DNA from: Pseudoduganella lurida
GTDB lineage: Bacteria > Pseudomonadota > Gammaproteobacteria > Burkholderiales > Burkholderiaceae_D
NCBI RefSeq assembly: GCF_007830455.1
Contig: NZ_VLLB01000009.1
Coordinates: 62,001 to 126,000 of the forward strand
DNA length: 64,000 nt
Direction of reading: 5' to 3'
Position 1 is the first letter of the stretch. The number at the start of each line of letters is the position of its first letter. The notes beneath the pieces were generated by a model. The model was not told the origin of the DNA and searched no databases. It saw nothing but the letters and a program-made list of their open reading frames with translations. Both the position numbers and the translations under genes were made by a program. Below are positions 45,847-55,583 of this stretch, one piece after another.

Positions 45847-46725
45847 ATGATCAAGGGCAGCATTGTTGCAATCGTCACCCCGATGCATGCGGACGGCAGT
45901 CTCGACTATGAAAGCCTGGACCGGCTGATCGACTGGCATATCGCCGAGGGCACCGATGGCATCGTCATCGTGGGCACCACGGGCGAGTCGGCCACCGTCA
46001 CCGTGGCCGAGCACTGTGCCCTGATCAAGGCCTGCGTGGACCGCGTGGCCGGCCGCATCCCCGTCATCGCGGGCAGCGGCGGCAATTCCACCGCCGAAGC
46101 CATCGTGCTGACGCGCTATGCCAAGGAAGCCGGTGCCGATGCCACGCTGCAGGTGGTGCCTTACTACAATCGCCCGACGCAGGAAGGCATGTACCAGCAC
46201 TTCAAGGCGATCGCCGAAGCGGTGGACCTGCCCGTGATCCTGTACAACGTGCCGGGCCGCACCGTGGCGGACATGTCCAACGAGACGGTTGCGCGCCTGG
46301 CGGCTGTCCCGAACATCATCGGCATCAAGGATGCCACCGGCAATATCGGCCGCGGCTTCGACCTGCTGCGCCAGGTGCCGGCCGACTTCGCCGTGTATTC
46401 CGGCGACGATCCGAGCGCGATGGCGCTGATGTTCGCCGGCGGCAAGGGCAATATTTCCGTGACGGCCAATGTGGCACCGCGCGCGATGGCCGAGCTGTGC
46501 GCCGCCGCCATGGCCGGCGAGAATGCCCGCGCGGTCGCCATCAACAACAAGCTGTTCCCGCTGCACCAGAAACTGTTCATCGAGCCCAATCCGGTGCCGG
46601 TGAAATGGGCGCTGGCGGAAATGGGTCGCATGCCGGCCGGCATCCGCCTGCCACTGGTGCCGCTTGCCGCCGAATGCCAGCCGGCCGTGCGCGCCGCGCT
46701 GCGCGACGCCGGCGTCCTGGCCTAG
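45847..46725 (+). CDS. dapA: 4-hydroxy-tetrahydrodipicolinate synthase
   Basis: 292 residues. The class-I aldolase TIM barrel has the Schiff-base Lys161 (IGIKDATGN), YYNRP (catalytic Tyr), GTTGESATV and GKGNISV. It condenses pyruvate with aspartate semialdehyde, the first committed step to lysine and diaminopimelate. The start [13 protein letters not shown] fits the family; the upstream in-frame GTG would add four residues. It is followed by bamC. Confidence 0.97.
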   Translation: MIKGSIVAIVTPMHADGSLDYESLDRLIDWHIAEGTDGIVIVGTTGESATVTVAEHCALIKACVDRVAGRIPVIAGSGGNSTAEAIVLTRYAKEAGADATLQVVPYYNRPTQEGMYQHFKAIAEAVDLPVILYNVPGRTVADMSNETVARLAAVPNIIGIKDATGNIGRGFDLLRQVPADFAVYSGDDPSAMALMFAGGKGNISVTANVAPRAMAELCAAAMAGENARAVAINNKLFPLHQKLFIEPNPVPVKWALAEMGRMPAGIRLPLVPLAAECQPAVRAALRDAGVLA

Positions 46726-46816
46726 TCTCCGCCGGAACTTCGACGTGCCACGACCGCGGTGGCCCTGCCGCCGCGACGATCATCCCGCTGTTTTCAGCTT
46801 TTACTTCTGTAACCAC

Positions 46817-47995
46817 ATGACCAAGAAAGCTTTCTCCACTCCGCAAGCCAGCCTCGTGCTCGGCGTCATGATGCTCAGCCTGACCGGCTGCGGCATGGTC
46901 GAATCGGTGGTCGGCAAAACCACGGTGGACTACAAATCGGCCAAGAAGGCGTCCACGCTGGACGTGCCGCCCGACCTGACCCAGCTGCAGAAGGACAACC
47001 GCTATGCGTTGCCGGACACGGGCGGCAACGGCGTGGCCACCGCTTCCGGTTATGCCGCGCAGCGTGCCGGCCAGGCCGGTGCCGCACTGCCTGGCGCAGC
47101 GCCCGGTGCAGCCGCCGACGGCAATACGGTCGCCACCACCGGCAACTCGCAGATCCGCGTCGAGCGCTCCGGCAACCAGCGCTGGCTGGTCGTCAAGCAG
47201 CCGGCGGACGTCCTGTGGCCGAAGCTGAAGGCATTCTGGGAAGAGAACGGCTTCACGCTGGTGGTGGACAATGCCACGGCCGGCCTGCTGGAAACGGAGT
47301 GGAACGAGAACCGCGCCAAGATCCCGGAAGGCATCATCCGCCGCACCATCGGCCGCGTCTTCGATTCGGCCTATTCGACGGGCGAGCGTGACAAGTACCG
47401 CACCCGCATCGAGCGCAATGCCGATGGCTCGACCGAGATCTTCATCAGCCACCGCGGCGCGGAAGAAGTCGCCTCCGGTCCGGAAAAGGAAATCGTCCAG
47501 TGGACGCCCCGTCCATCGGACCCGAACCTGGAAGCGGAATTCCTGTCGCGCCTGCTCGTGAAGCTGGGCGGCACGGAAGGCGCCGCCGCCCGCACGGCCG
47601 TCGACAACGCCATCGTGCAGCCGCTGCACGCCACGCTGAAAGGCGAGGGCGCCGGCCGCTACGTGGAAACGGACGAAGGCTTCGACCGCTCGTGGCGCCG
47701 CGTGGGCCTGGCACTGGACCGTGCCGGCTTCACCGTGGAAGACCGCGACCGCGTGCAGGGCGTGTACTTCGTGCGCTACGTGGCGGACGATGTCGAGAAG
47801 AAGGGCTTCCTGAAGCGCCTGTTCAGCTGGGGCTCGTCGGATGCCGACAAGGAAGCGCAGCGCTACCGCATCACCGTCAAGGCGGCCGAAGGCGGCAACA
47901 CCAGCCAGGTGGCCGTGCAGGACAACAAGGGCGTGGCCAACAGCTCGCCGACGGCGGAAAAGATCCTGTCGCTGCTGCAGGATGAGCTGAAGTAA
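46817..47995 (+). CDS. bamC: outer-membrane assembly lipoprotein BamC
   Basis: 392 residues. Signal peptide with lipobox SLTGC at residue 25, then the conserved unstructured stretch (DYKSAKKASTLDVPPDLTQ) that binds BamD, followed by two helix-grip domains (FTLVVDNATAGLLETEWNENRAK, VSSDAD...VQDNKGVAN). It is part of the beta-barrel assembly machine and bears a shared cluster with dapA. Confidence 0.93.
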   Translation: MTKKAFSTPQASLVLGVMMLSLTGCGMVESVVGKTTVDYKSAKKASTLDVPPDLTQLQKDNRYALPDTGGNGVATASGYAAQRAGQAGAALPGAAPGAAADGNTVATTGNSQIRVERSGNQRWLVVKQPADVLWPKLKAFWEENGFTLVVDNATAGLLETEWNENRAKIPEGIIRRTIGRVFDSAYSTGERDKYRTRIERNADGSTEIFISHRGAEEVASGPEKEIVQWTPRPSDPNLEAEFLSRLLVKLGGTEGAAARTAVDNAIVQPLHATLKGEGAGRYVETDEGFDRSWRRVGLALDRAGFTVEDRDRVQGVYFVRYVADDVEKKGFLKRLFSWGSSDADKEAQRYRITVKAAEGGNTSQVAVQDNKGVANSSPTAEKILSLLQDELK

Positions 47996-48012
47996 TTTCA
48001 GCCTGCTCGACC

Positions 48013-48047
48013 AAACAAAACCGGCCGCTTGGCCGGTTTTGTTTTGG
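48013..48047 (+). terminator. terminator after bamC
   Basis: A 13-bp stem ending GGCC/GGCC with a GCTT loop, AAACAAAACC before and GGTTTTGTTTT after. Strong. Confidence 0.9.
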
Positions 48048-48139
48048 GAGCCAGAAGTCGCAAAGGGCCGCCGCACGGCAGGGGGCTGACCCACAGCGCC
48101 CGAGGCTTCGAGCTTGGTCACTGCCATTATCGCGGGTCT

Positions 48140-48229
48140 GACCCCAGCAGTTTGCCAACGCTATCGAGGTGCGAGGAGAAGGCGGACCCCAGCAGTTTGC
48201 CAACGCCATCGAGGTGCGAGCAGAAGGTT
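48140..48229. repeat. 45-bp direct repeat, two units
   Basis: Units 48140-48184 and 48185-48229 start GACCCCAGCAGTTTGCC and match at 41 of 45 positions. The stretch 48048-48317 also holds the palindrome GGGTCTGACCCC (48135-48146) and no gene; it is typical intergenic repeat DNA. The nearest gene starts are hundreds of bases away. Confidence 0.85.
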
Positions 48230-48317
48230 GCATACCCGCGAAAAGGCCCGCAACCGAGGTAATAACCGCGGGCGCTTAGGGTAGGCCCCGCGGCGCGACG
48301 ACCGACAAAACCTTCCG

Positions 48318-48347
48318 CCCAAAACAAAACCGCCCCGAAGGGCGGTT
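48318..48347 (-). terminator. terminator of the Ala-rich lipoprotein
   Basis: Minus-strand stem AACCGCCC/GGGCGGTT with a 4-nt loop followed by TTGTTTTG. Confidence 0.8.
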
Positions 48348-48387
48348 CTATCAGGCCAGCCGCCCGAAGGCAGCCGTCCGGTACCAA

Positions 48388-48663
48388 TTACTTGGCAGCA
48401 GCAGCCGAAGCAGCGTCCGAAGCAGCGGCAGCAGCCGATGCAGCGGAGGAAGCAGCGTCCGAAGCGGCGGCAGCAGCAGCAGCAGCGTCAGCAGCGGCAG
48501 GAGCCGTTGCGTCAGCAGGAGCGGCGACTGGAGCAGCGACGTCAGCAGCTGGAGCGGCAGGAGCGGTGGCTTCTGGAGCTGGAGCAGCAGGCACTTCTTC
48601 TTTTTTCGAGCAAGCAGCCAGAGCAACGGCCAGCAGGGAGGCGATCAGCAGGGATTTTTTCAT
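48388..48663 (-). CDS. small Ala-rich lipoprotein
   Basis: 91 residues. Signal peptide and lipobox (SLLAVALAACSKKE, Cys18), then an unbroken Ala-Asp-Ser-Pro-rich tail with no folded-domain signature. It could be a cell-envelope spacer, analogous to Lpp-like or periplasm-spanning lipoproteins, but this is speculative. AAGGA lies 8 nt before the ATG. Codon repetition (GCAGCA, TCCGAAGC) makes the coding strand almost a repeat itself. Upstream DNA has an 18-bp palindrome. Confidence 0.75.
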   Translation of the reverse strand: MKKSLLIASLLAVALAACSKKEEVPAAPAPEATAPAAPAADVAAPVAAPADATAPAAADAAAAAAAASDAASSAASAAAAASDAASAAAAK

Positions 48664-48986
48664 TTGTTTTCCTTAATTAATTCACAAATTAATAACGATG
48701 TTGCGATGAATAATTACCGGTAATTATCGCTCATTAGGGCGTTTCGTGGTCTTTCGGACCAAATGGTGCCCTCGACAACGGAAACTTCCTAACAGAATAT
48801 TATAGCGATTTTTCATGAGTCGCAATAGCAACACAAGAGCATTCTGCAACTATTTAGCGTAACACAATGTTTCTGGTATGACTATAGTTGCGATACTCGG
48901 TTGCCTTGCGGCCCACTACCGGCTTGCCTTGTTCACCTACTTAATACACTACCTGTCGTGCAGGCAAAATTGTACCGAATCCGCCG
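48664..48986. other. AT-rich promoter region
   Basis: 323 bp without a gene, distinctly AT-rich for this genome. The 18-bp palindrome is inside it, and a GATAAT hexamer on the minus strand overlaps the palindrome edge. The rest (48790-48986) shows nothing identifiable. Confidence 0.5.
48710..48727. promoter_or_regulatory. 18-bp perfect palindrome
   Basis: ATAATTACCGGTAATTAT, 47 bp upstream of the Ala-rich lipoprotein start. The size and symmetry fit a dimeric repressor operator overlapping a -10 (GATAAT, minus strand). Confidence 0.6.
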
Positions 48987-49457
48987 CTACAACCCTGTCA
49001 CGTTACCGTGCAGGCCGGGCCGGGTTTCGGTCCAGATTTCGTTAAAACGTTCCAGAGCCGTTCTGGTTGACGAAGGGGCATCAAAAAATGCTTCGCCGCG
49101 AAAATAATCGCTGTGGAAGCGCCGGACGATGTGGTGGCCGTCCCCGACACAAAAGGAATCCGTCAGCATCTGCAGCGCCCGGTTCGTGACACGGCATTCG
49201 ATCAGGTGGCCATAATCGCGCAGCAGCCGCAGGAAGCGGGGCGCATCCCGCTCCAGCCGGGCGTTGCTGTGCGCCACCAGCTGCAGCCGCCCGCCGTGGC
49301 CGAAAAACGCCCGCAGCAGCGCGTCGTTGCGCGTGCTGCCCAGCTCCCACCAGCCGAAGTCTGCATCGAACATCTGCAAGGTCAGGCGGGCGCGGGACAG
49401 GCACTGGTCCAGCTGCGCCTGGAAACCGGCGCGGGTATCGAACGGCTGCCTGTCCAT
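48987..49457 (-). CDS. hypothetical protein, conserved-looking
   Basis: 156 residues with features of a small phospholipase-D/HKD-like or DUF fold: LQMFDADFGWWELGSTRNDALLRAFF, RLQLVAHSNARLERDAPRFLRLLRDYGHL and FHSDYFRGEAFFDAPSSTR. The pattern (strand, helix, then H-x-D-Y) reminds one of PLD-like half-domains, but the HKD motif is not complete. It lies immediately after the roxA gene on the minus strand (33-bp gap), as a two-gene unit. Confidence 0.7.
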   Translation of the reverse strand: MDRQPFDTRAGFQAQLDQCLSRARLTLQMFDADFGWWELGSTRNDALLRAFFGHGGRLQLVAHSNARLERDAPRFLRLLRDYGHLIECRVTNRALQMLTDSFCVGDGHHIVRRFHSDYFRGEAFFDAPSSTRTALERFNEIWTETRPGLHGNVTGL

Positions 49458-49490
49458 GCGCTCTCCTTGTCGATTACTGCGTCGTTGAAT

Positions 49491-50624
49491 TCAGTCGTTC
49501 AGTTCCAGCCAGCCATCCGTGTACCACGCGTACAGGGCTTCCAGCACGTCTTCCGAGGCGCCCGCCGCTTCCGTCCCGGTCAGCTGGCGGTGGTTGGCCA
49601 GGGCCTCCAGCGCCGCCTTGTCGGCACGGCCGATGGCGAACGATTCGCCGTTGATGAAGACGTTCTTGCCGCGGTACAGCATCTGCGTCTTGCGCGACAG
49701 TTTCACGCCCTTTTTGGCCGCGGCCTTGGCGAATCGGCCGGCCGGCAGCGGCTCGTCCGGGCCTGTGAAGAACACATTGTGCTTGGGCTCGGAGAGGTAT
49801 TCGCCCAGGAAGATGGTGAAGTCGTCCTCGGTGAACTGCATCTTGTTCAGCTCGTCGGCCAGCTTGCCCAGCATGTCCTGCGGGATCTCGGCCGGCTTGG
49901 CCGACGGCGCCAGTTCCGGATCGGCATAGCGCCCCGGCAGGTCGATCGAATCGGCCATGAACTGCAGGAAGGCCTCGCCCAGTTCCTGGTAGGACGGCGA
50001 GCGGAAGCCGATCGAATAGGTCTGGCAGTCGCCGATGGCGATGCCGTCGTGCGCGTAGTGGGGCGGCAGGTACAGCATGTCGCCCGGTTCCAGCACGAAC
50101 TCCTCGGTCGGCTTGAACTTGGCCAGGATCTTCAGGGGCAGGCCATCGACCAGCGTCAGGTCCTTCTGCGGGCCGATGCTCCAGCGGCGCTGGCCTTCGG
50201 CCTGCAGCAGGAACACGTCATACGAATCGAAGTGCGGGCCCACGCCGCCGCCATCGGTGGCGAAGCTGACCATCAGGTCGTCCAGGCGGGCATCGGGCAC
50301 GAAGCGGAACTGGCGCAGCAGCGCATCGGCCGCATCGCTTTGCAGATTCACGCCCTGGACCAGCAGCGTCCACTCGCGCTGCGTGCGCGCCGGCAGGTCC
50401 TGCAGCGGGCCGTGCTGCATGTCCCATTCGCCGCCGGTGGCGGTGACGAGACGCGATTCGACATAGTCCTTGGTGGCCAGCTCGGCCAGCTGGTCGAACG
50501 GCAGCAGCGGCTGGAAGCCGGGAATGGCACCGCGGATCAGAAGGGGTTTCTTGTGCCAGTAGTCGCGCAGGAACTGCGCTGGCGTGATATCGCCGAGAAG
50601 GCGGAGTGGCGCGGAATTTTTCAT
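49491..50624 (-). CDS. roxA: JmjC/cupin ribosomal oxygenase, RoxA (YcfD)-like
   Basis: 377 residues. The JmjC core has the iron motif HFDSYDVF (H-x-D) and a distal His in the YLPPHYAHDGIA block, with GPHF preceding. It matches the bacterial 2-oxoglutarate oxygenase that hydroxylates Arg81 of ribosomal protein L16 (RoxA/YcfD): start PAQFLRDYWHKKPLLIRGA and winged-helix C terminus. Divergent from slyD; the downstream gene is the hypothetical at 48987. Confidence 0.88.
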   Translation of the reverse strand: MKNSAPLRLLGDITPAQFLRDYWHKKPLLIRGAIPGFQPLLPFDQLAELATKDYVESRLVTATGGEWDMQHGPLQDLPARTQREWTLLVQGVNLQSDAADALLRQFRFVPDARLDDLMVSFATDGGGVGPHFDSYDVFLLQAEGQRRWSIGPQKDLTLVDGLPLKILAKFKPTEEFVLEPGDMLYLPPHYAHDGIAIGDCQTYSIGFRSPSYQELGEAFLQFMADSIDLPGRYADPELAPSAKPAEIPQDMLGKLADELNKMQFTEDDFTIFLGEYLSEPKHNVFFTGPDEPLPAGRFAKAAAKKGVKLSRKTQMLYRGKNVFINGESFAIGRADKAALEALANHRQLTGTEAAGASEDVLEALYAWYTDGWLELND

Positions 50625-50704
50625 GCCCCATTATAAGGGATGGCCTGCGCGTACCGGCCATCCCGGCTGCTCGCGCGCCAGGAACGGCACCCGCGGGCAG
50701 GGAG

Positions 50705-50710
50705 TATAAT
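50705..50710 (+). promoter_or_regulatory. -10 hexamer of slyD
   Basis: Consensus TATAAT, 30 bp before the start codon; no good -35. Confidence 0.5.
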
Positions 50711-50739
50711 CGCGCCAGCTTATAAAGAAAGGAAACGCA

Positions 50740-51294
50740 ATGAAAATCGCCAAGAATACCGTCGTGACCGTGCAGTACAAGCTGTCCGACGCGCAGAACA
50801 ATCTGATCGAAGACGGCCGCCAGCCGATGGTGTACCTGCACGGCGGGTACGAGAACACGCTGCCGAAGATCGAGGAAGAGCTGGACGGCAAGGAAGCCGG
50901 CTACGCCAACACGATCCAGATCGAGCCGGACGATGCCTTTGGCGACTACGATCCCGCACTGGTGAAAGTGGAGCCGCGCGCGCGCCTGCCGGAACCGCTG
51001 GAAGTGGGCATGCAGTTCGAAGGCATGCCCGATGGCGACAGCGACGAGGAAGCGATGATCTTCACCGTGACCGATATCGCCGAAGACAAGGTCGTGCTGG
51101 ATGGTAACCATCCGCTGGCCGGCATGGCCCTGCGCTTCGACCTGAAGGTGCTGGAAGTGCGCGAAGCCACGGACGAGGAAATCGCCCACGAACACGTGCA
51201 CGGCGCCCATGGCCACCACCACGGTGACGACGAAGGCGATGACGGCGACGAGGGCGGCGAGGGCGACCACTTCCGCAGCCACCCGATCCACTGA
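50740..51294 (+). CDS. FKBP-type peptidyl-prolyl isomerase SlyD-like
   Basis: 184 residues. The FKBP fold (VTVQYKLSDAQNNLIED, PMVYLHGGYENTLPKIEEEL, DAFGDYDPALV) with the insert-in-flap domain (PRARLPEPLEVGMQFEGMPD) is followed by a His/Asp/Gly-rich tail (HVHGAHGHHHGDDEGDDGDEG) like SlyD, which binds nickel and assists hydrogenase maturation as well as prolyl isomerisation. It lies on the opposite strand to the next secreted gene. Confidence 0.92.
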   Translation: MKIAKNTVVTVQYKLSDAQNNLIEDGRQPMVYLHGGYENTLPKIEEELDGKEAGYANTIQIEPDDAFGDYDPALVKVEPRARLPEPLEVGMQFEGMPDGDSDEEAMIFTVTDIAEDKVVLDGNHPLAGMALRFDLKVLEVREATDEEIAHEHVHGAHGHHHGDDEGDDGDEGGEGDHFRSHPIH

Positions 51295-51300
51295 TCGTCG

Positions 51301-52371
51301 TTATTTCAGGGGCGGCTGCGGCCGCTCCCCTTTCGCGGAGGATTTTTTCGCGGACCCGGCGGGCGGCTTCGGCTGCCCGTTGCCTTTTACCTGCGTCTTC
51401 TCCTCGCCATGCCCGGCTTCGTGCGCGAACTGCACCGGGTCGCCCGGCGTCACCCGCACCACGTGCCACGCGTCCGGCAAGGTCACATGCCCCAGGTTGC
51501 CGCGCCAGGTCAGCGTGCCCGGCGCGACCGCGCCTTCTGCCACGGGTTCCGCCGCTGCCGGCTTGTGGGTATCGACCAGCAGCACCTTGCCCGGATACTT
51601 CTCGGCCAGCACGCGGATCAGCCGGCGCGTTTCGGCAAAGCCGTCCTGCTTCGTCGAGAACCCCGACAGCAGCGAGAATCCCTGTTCGGCATGGATGCGC
51701 ACATCGCCATCGGAAAACAGCACCAGGCCATCGAGCTTGCGCCGCTTGGCCAGGCTGAACAGCCGCTGCAGCCAGGCCCGGTTGGCCACCAGCCGGTCCT
51801 CGTATTCGCTGTTGCGGCCCGCTTCCAGCAGGTAGTGGTTGTTCGGCGCCGGCAGGTTGATGGTGGCGAACAGCACGTTGCGCACCTCCCAGTGGGCGTT
51901 CTCCGCATAGCTGCGGAACTTGGCGATCATCGACTGGCGCGACAGTTCCAGGCGCGTTTCGCCCAGCGCCTCTTCGTCGAAATAGATCTCGCGGATGCGG
52001 TTCAGCCGTTCGATGGCATTCGAGCGGCCCGCCGAATTGCGGCAGCCGGTCCAGTCGCTGCCGGACAGGACCAGGAGCAGGGGCTGGTCGGCCTGGTCGA
52101 GCAGGGCACGGCGCTGCGCGTACAGCTTGTCGCTGCAGGGTTCCTCGGCCGACTTGATGCCGGCAGCGACCACGAAGGCCGGCTTCAGCCTGTCCGCCCG
52201 GACCAGCGTGCGCTTCAGGTCCGCGTCGTCGGTCCCGCCGGCAAAGGCGTGGCCGATCACGACGAACTCGAACGGTTTGTCGCGGGCCGGGGCGGCCCGC
52301 GCCGTCGTGGCGCAGGGCAGGGCGCCCAGCAGGGCGCACAGCAGCAGGGCCCGACCGGCGCGGTGCTTCAT
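51301..52371 (-). CDS. secreted phosphatase-like hypothetical protein
   Basis: 356 residues. Signal peptide ([18 protein letters not shown]), then [23 protein letters not shown] and later [39 protein letters not shown], resembling a degenerate metallophosphoesterase layout (the N-terminal GHAFAGG would replace the usual D-x-H). C-terminal low-complexity Lys/Pro/Gly tail. The ATG overlaps the mutS stop, so it is read from the mutS transcript. Function unknown. Confidence 0.7.
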   Translation of the reverse strand: MKHRAGRALLLCALLGALPCATTARAAPARDKPFEFVVIGHAFAGGTDDADLKRTLVRADRLKPAFVVAAGIKSAEEPCSDKLYAQRRALLDQADQPLLLVLSGSDWTGCRNSAGRSNAIERLNRIREIYFDEEALGETRLELSRQSMIAKFRSYAENAHWEVRNVLFATINLPAPNNHYLLEAGRNSEYEDRLVANRAWLQRLFSLAKRRKLDGLVLFSDGDVRIHAEQGFSLLSGFSTKQDGFAETRRLIRVLAEKYPGKVLLVDTHKPAAAEPVAEGAVAPGTLTWRGNLGHVTLPDAWHVVRVTPGDPVQFAHEAGHGEEKTQVKGNGQPKPPAGSAKKSSAKGERPQPPLK

Positions 52372-55061
52372 GCCGGAGCGAGGCGCTTCAGCTGGTACAG
52401 GCGCTCCAGCGCTTCGCGCGGGGTCAGGGCATCCGGATCCACGTCGTCCAGCGCGGCCAGCAGCTCGGCCAGGCGCGGATCGGCCGCGGGCTGGGCTGCC
52501 GATGGCCCCTGCGGCGCTTCGTCATCCGGCTCGGCCGCTGACGGCGCTGCAAACAGATCGAGCTGCGGCGTGGACGTGAGGGCCTGCGCTTCCAGCTTCG
52601 CCAGGTGCTTGCGCGCGGCCTTGATGACGGGCTGCGGCACGCCGGCCAGCTGCGCCACCTGCAGGCCGTAGCTCTGCGACGCCGGGCCGTCCTGCACCGC
52701 ATGCAGGAACACGATGCTGTCCTTGTGCTCGACGGCCGACAGGTGCACATTGGCCGCCGTGGGATGGCTCTCGGGCAGCTGCGTCAGCTCGAAGTAGTGG
52801 GTGGCGAACAGGGTGAAGCTGCGGCTCGTGTCGATCAGGTGGCGCGCGATGGCCCACGCCAGTGCCAGGCCGTCGAAGGTCGAGGTGCCGCGGCCGATTT
52901 CATCCATCAGCACCAGCGAATGGTCCGTCGCGCCGTTCAGGATCGTTGCCGCTTCCGTCATCTCCACCATGAAGGTCGAGCGGCCGCCGGCCAGGTCGTC
53001 GGTGGCGCCGATGCGCGTGAACACGCGGTCGATCGGGCCGATGGTGGCGCTGGCCGCCGGCACGTAGCTGCCGATGTAGGCCAGCAGCGTGATCAGCGCG
53101 ATCTGGCGCATGAACGTCGATTTGCCGCCCATGTTCGGGCCCGTGATCAGCAGCAGGCGGCGTTCGGCCAGCAGCCGGCAGTCGTTGGCGATGAAGCGTT
53201 CGATCTGGTTTTCCACCACCGGGTGGCGGCCTTCGCGGATGTCGATGCAGGCCTCCTCGACCAGCTGCGGCGCGCACCAGTTGTTGCGCATGGCGTGTTC
53301 CGTCAGCGCCGTGAGCGTGTCCAGCTGGGCGATGCCCGCGGCGATCGTCTGCAGGCAGCCGATGTGCGGCGCCAGGTCGACCAGCAGCTGGTCGTACAGG
53401 ACTTTTTCACGGGCCAGCGCGCGGTCCTGGGCCGACAGCGCCTTGTCCTCGTAGGCCTTCAGTTCCGGCGTGATGTAGCGCTCGCAGTTCTTCAGCGTCT
53501 GGCGGCGGCGGTAGTCTTCCGGCACCTTGTCGGCCTGGCCGTTGGTCACCTCGATGTAGAAGCCGTGCACGCGGTTGTACTCGACGCGCAGGTTGGCAAT
53601 GCCGGTGCGGGCCCGCTCGCGGGTCTCCAGGTCGACCAGGAACTGGCCGGCGTTCTCGGACAGGCCGCGCAGTTCATCGAGCTCCGCGTCGAAGCCGCGC
53701 GCGATCACGCCGCCATCGCGCACCATCGTGGCCGGCTCCGGCATCACGGCGCGCACCAGCAGGTCCACGCACGGGCCGGGCGTGGCCAGCTGTTCGTGGA
53801 TGCGATGCAGCAGGCTATCGGGCCGCTCGGCCGGCAGGATGCGTTCCAGCGTCTTCTGCAGCTTGGGCAGCTGGCCGATGCCGTCGCGCAGGGCGGCCAG
53901 GTCGCGCGGCCGCGCCGTCTGCAGGGCCACGCGGGTGGTGATGCGTTCGATGTCCGGCACCTGCTGCAGGTGGAAGCCGAACGAGCCGGTGGCATCGTCC
54001 TCCATCAGCGCGGCGATGGCGTCATGGCGGGCGCGCGCCACCGACTGGTCGCGCCGCGCGTGGTGCAGCCAGTGGCGCAACAGGCGCGAGCCCATCGCCG
54101 TGCGGCACCCGTCCAGCAGCGAGAACAAGGTCGGCGATTCCTGGCCGCGGATGGTCTCCGTCAGCTCCAGGTTGCGGCGCGTGGCGGCATCCAGGCCGAT
54201 GAACTCCGACTCCGTTTCGCAGGCCAGGTTGCGCACGTGCTGCAGCCCGCGGCCCTGGGTCGACTGGGCGTAGCGCAGCAGCGCGCCGGCCGCGCCGAAC
54301 GCGGGACCCATGCCGTCCGCGCCAAAACCCGTCAGCGTGGCGACGGCCAGCTGGTCGAGCAGCGCCTTGTGGCCATGCACCACGTCGAAATGCCACTCGG
54401 GCACCTGGTTGACGTGACAGATGGTGATCTCGTCGAACAGCTGATTGTCATTTGCGCCATCGGCACGCAGGATCTCGGCCGGCACGATGCGCTCCAGTTC
54501 CTGCTGCAGCCGCGCGTTGACGCTGCGCTGGTCGCCGGAGAACTCCATCAGCTTCAGGTTGCCCGAGGCGAGCGACAGCCAGGCCAGGCCCGCCGTCACC
54601 TGCTTGCGCTGCACCAGCATCGACAGGGCCAGCAGGGGGCGTTCCGATTTTTCCGGCAGCAGGTCCGAATCGGTCAGCGTGCCGGGGGTAACCACGCGCA
54701 TCACCTTGCGCTCCACCGGGCCCTTGGACAGGGCCGGGTCGCCGATCTGCTCGCAGATGGCGCACGACTCGCCCAGTTTCACCAGCTTGGCCAGGTAGCC
54801 GTCCAGCGAGTGGAACGGCACGCCCGCCATCTTGATCGGTACGCCGTTCGCGTTGCCGCGCGCCGTCAGCGTGATGCCGAGGATGCGCGAGGCCTTCTCC
54901 GCATCGTCGAAGAACAGCTCGTAGAAATCGCCCATGCGGTAGAACACCAGCATCGTCGGGTGTTCCGCCTTGATGCGCAGGTATTGCTGCATCATGGGCG
55001 TAACTTTTTCGGCGGGGCTGTTCTTGACGGCGGCGGCGTTGATTTCGGACGGGACGTTCAT
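52368..55061 (-). CDS. mutS: DNA mismatch-recognition protein MutS
   Basis: 897 residues. Domain I has the mismatch-contacting KxFxE-type segment ([18 protein letters not shown]), connector and lever helices follow, and ATPase domain has Walker [14 protein letters not shown] near residue 640, plus [12 protein letters not shown] (Walker B/signature) and ATHYFELT. The start [10 protein letters not shown] is the in-frame Met nearest to the family start (upstream codons are unrelated). It is the first gene of the pair with the secreted protein. Confidence 0.97.
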   Translation of the reverse strand: MNVPSEINAAAVKNSPAEKVTPMMQQYLRIKAEHPTMLVFYRMGDFYELFFDDAEKASRILGITLTARGNANGVPIKMAGVPFHSLDGYLAKLVKLGESCAICEQIGDPALSKGPVERKVMRVVTPGTLTDSDLLPEKSERPLLALSMLVQRKQVTAGLAWLSLASGNLKLMEFSGDQRSVNARLQQELERIVPAEILRADGANDNQLFDEITICHVNQVPEWHFDVVHGHKALLDQLAVATLTGFGADGMGPAFGAAGALLRYAQSTQGRGLQHVRNLACETESEFIGLDAATRRNLELTETIRGQESPTLFSLLDGCRTAMGSRLLRHWLHHARRDQSVARARHDAIAALMEDDATGSFGFHLQQVPDIERITTRVALQTARPRDLAALRDGIGQLPKLQKTLERILPAERPDSLLHRIHEQLATPGPCVDLLVRAVMPEPATMVRDGGVIARGFDAELDELRGLSENAGQFLVDLETRERARTGIANLRVEYNRVHGFYIEVTNGQADKVPEDYRRRQTLKNCERYITPELKAYEDKALSAQDRALAREKVLYDQLLVDLAPHIGCLQTIAAGIAQLDTLTALTEHAMRNNWCAPQLVEEACIDIREGRHPVVENQIERFIANDCRLLAERRLLLITGPNMGGKSTFMRQIALITLLAYIGSYVPAASATIGPIDRVFTRIGATDDLAGGRSTFMVEMTEAATILNGATDHSLVLMDEIGRGTSTFDGLALAWAIARHLIDTSRSFTLFATHYFELTQLPESHPTAANVHLSAVEHKDSIVFLHAVQDGPASQSYGLQVAQLAGVPQPVIKAARKHLAKLEAQALTSTPQLDLFAAPSAAEPDDEAPQGPSAAQPAADPRLAELLAALDDVDPDALTPREALERLYQLKRLAPA

Positions 55062-55239
55062 GGAGTCGGTGCGGCTGTGATGGCGTTGCGGTTGGGCTGG
55101 CATTTTACCCCGTTTGGGCGGGGCGGCGGCTTTCCGGGTGGTGCGCGCGGTGCTGCTGCCTGGCACCCCGCGCCAGCAGCGCCGTGCGATCCCGGGTAGA
55201 CTGGCGAGCTTCTTCCACTGCCATCTGCAAGGACCCATC

Positions 55240-55530
55240 GTGACCCAATTGCTGACCGTCGTCGCCACTATCACCGCCAGGCCAGGCCAGGAAGCCGCCG
55301 TGCGCCAGGCCCTGGAAACCGTCGTGCCGGGCAGCCGCGCCGAAGCGGGCTGCCGCCGCTACGAGCTGCATGTCGACAACGAGCAGCCCGGCCGCTTCGT
55401 CATGCTGGAGGAGTGGGACAGCGCCGCCGCCCTGGCCGAACACGAGGCCACCGACCACTTCAAGGCGCTGGGCGCGGCGGTGCGTGGCCTGGTCGACATC
55501 CGCATCGACAAGCTGACGAAGATCGCCTGA
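55240..55530 (+). CDS. ABM-domain monooxygenase-like protein, YgiN-type
   Basis: 96 residues starting with GTG (AAGGA 6 nt upstream). It is a dimeric ferredoxin-like fold: [57 protein letters not shown]. Members are quinol monooxygenase/antibiotic-biosynthesis monooxygenase-like. Divergent from mutS; no obvious neighbour link. Confidence 0.85.
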   Translation: MTQLLTVVATITARPGQEAAVRQALETVVPGSRAEAGCRRYELHVDNEQPGRFVMLEEWDSAAALAEHEATDHFKALGAAVRGLVDIRIDKLTKIA

Positions 55531-55583
55531 GCCGAACGGAACACGCAGCCGGGCTTGCATCGGGCACCCGGCTGCGCCGGCAG

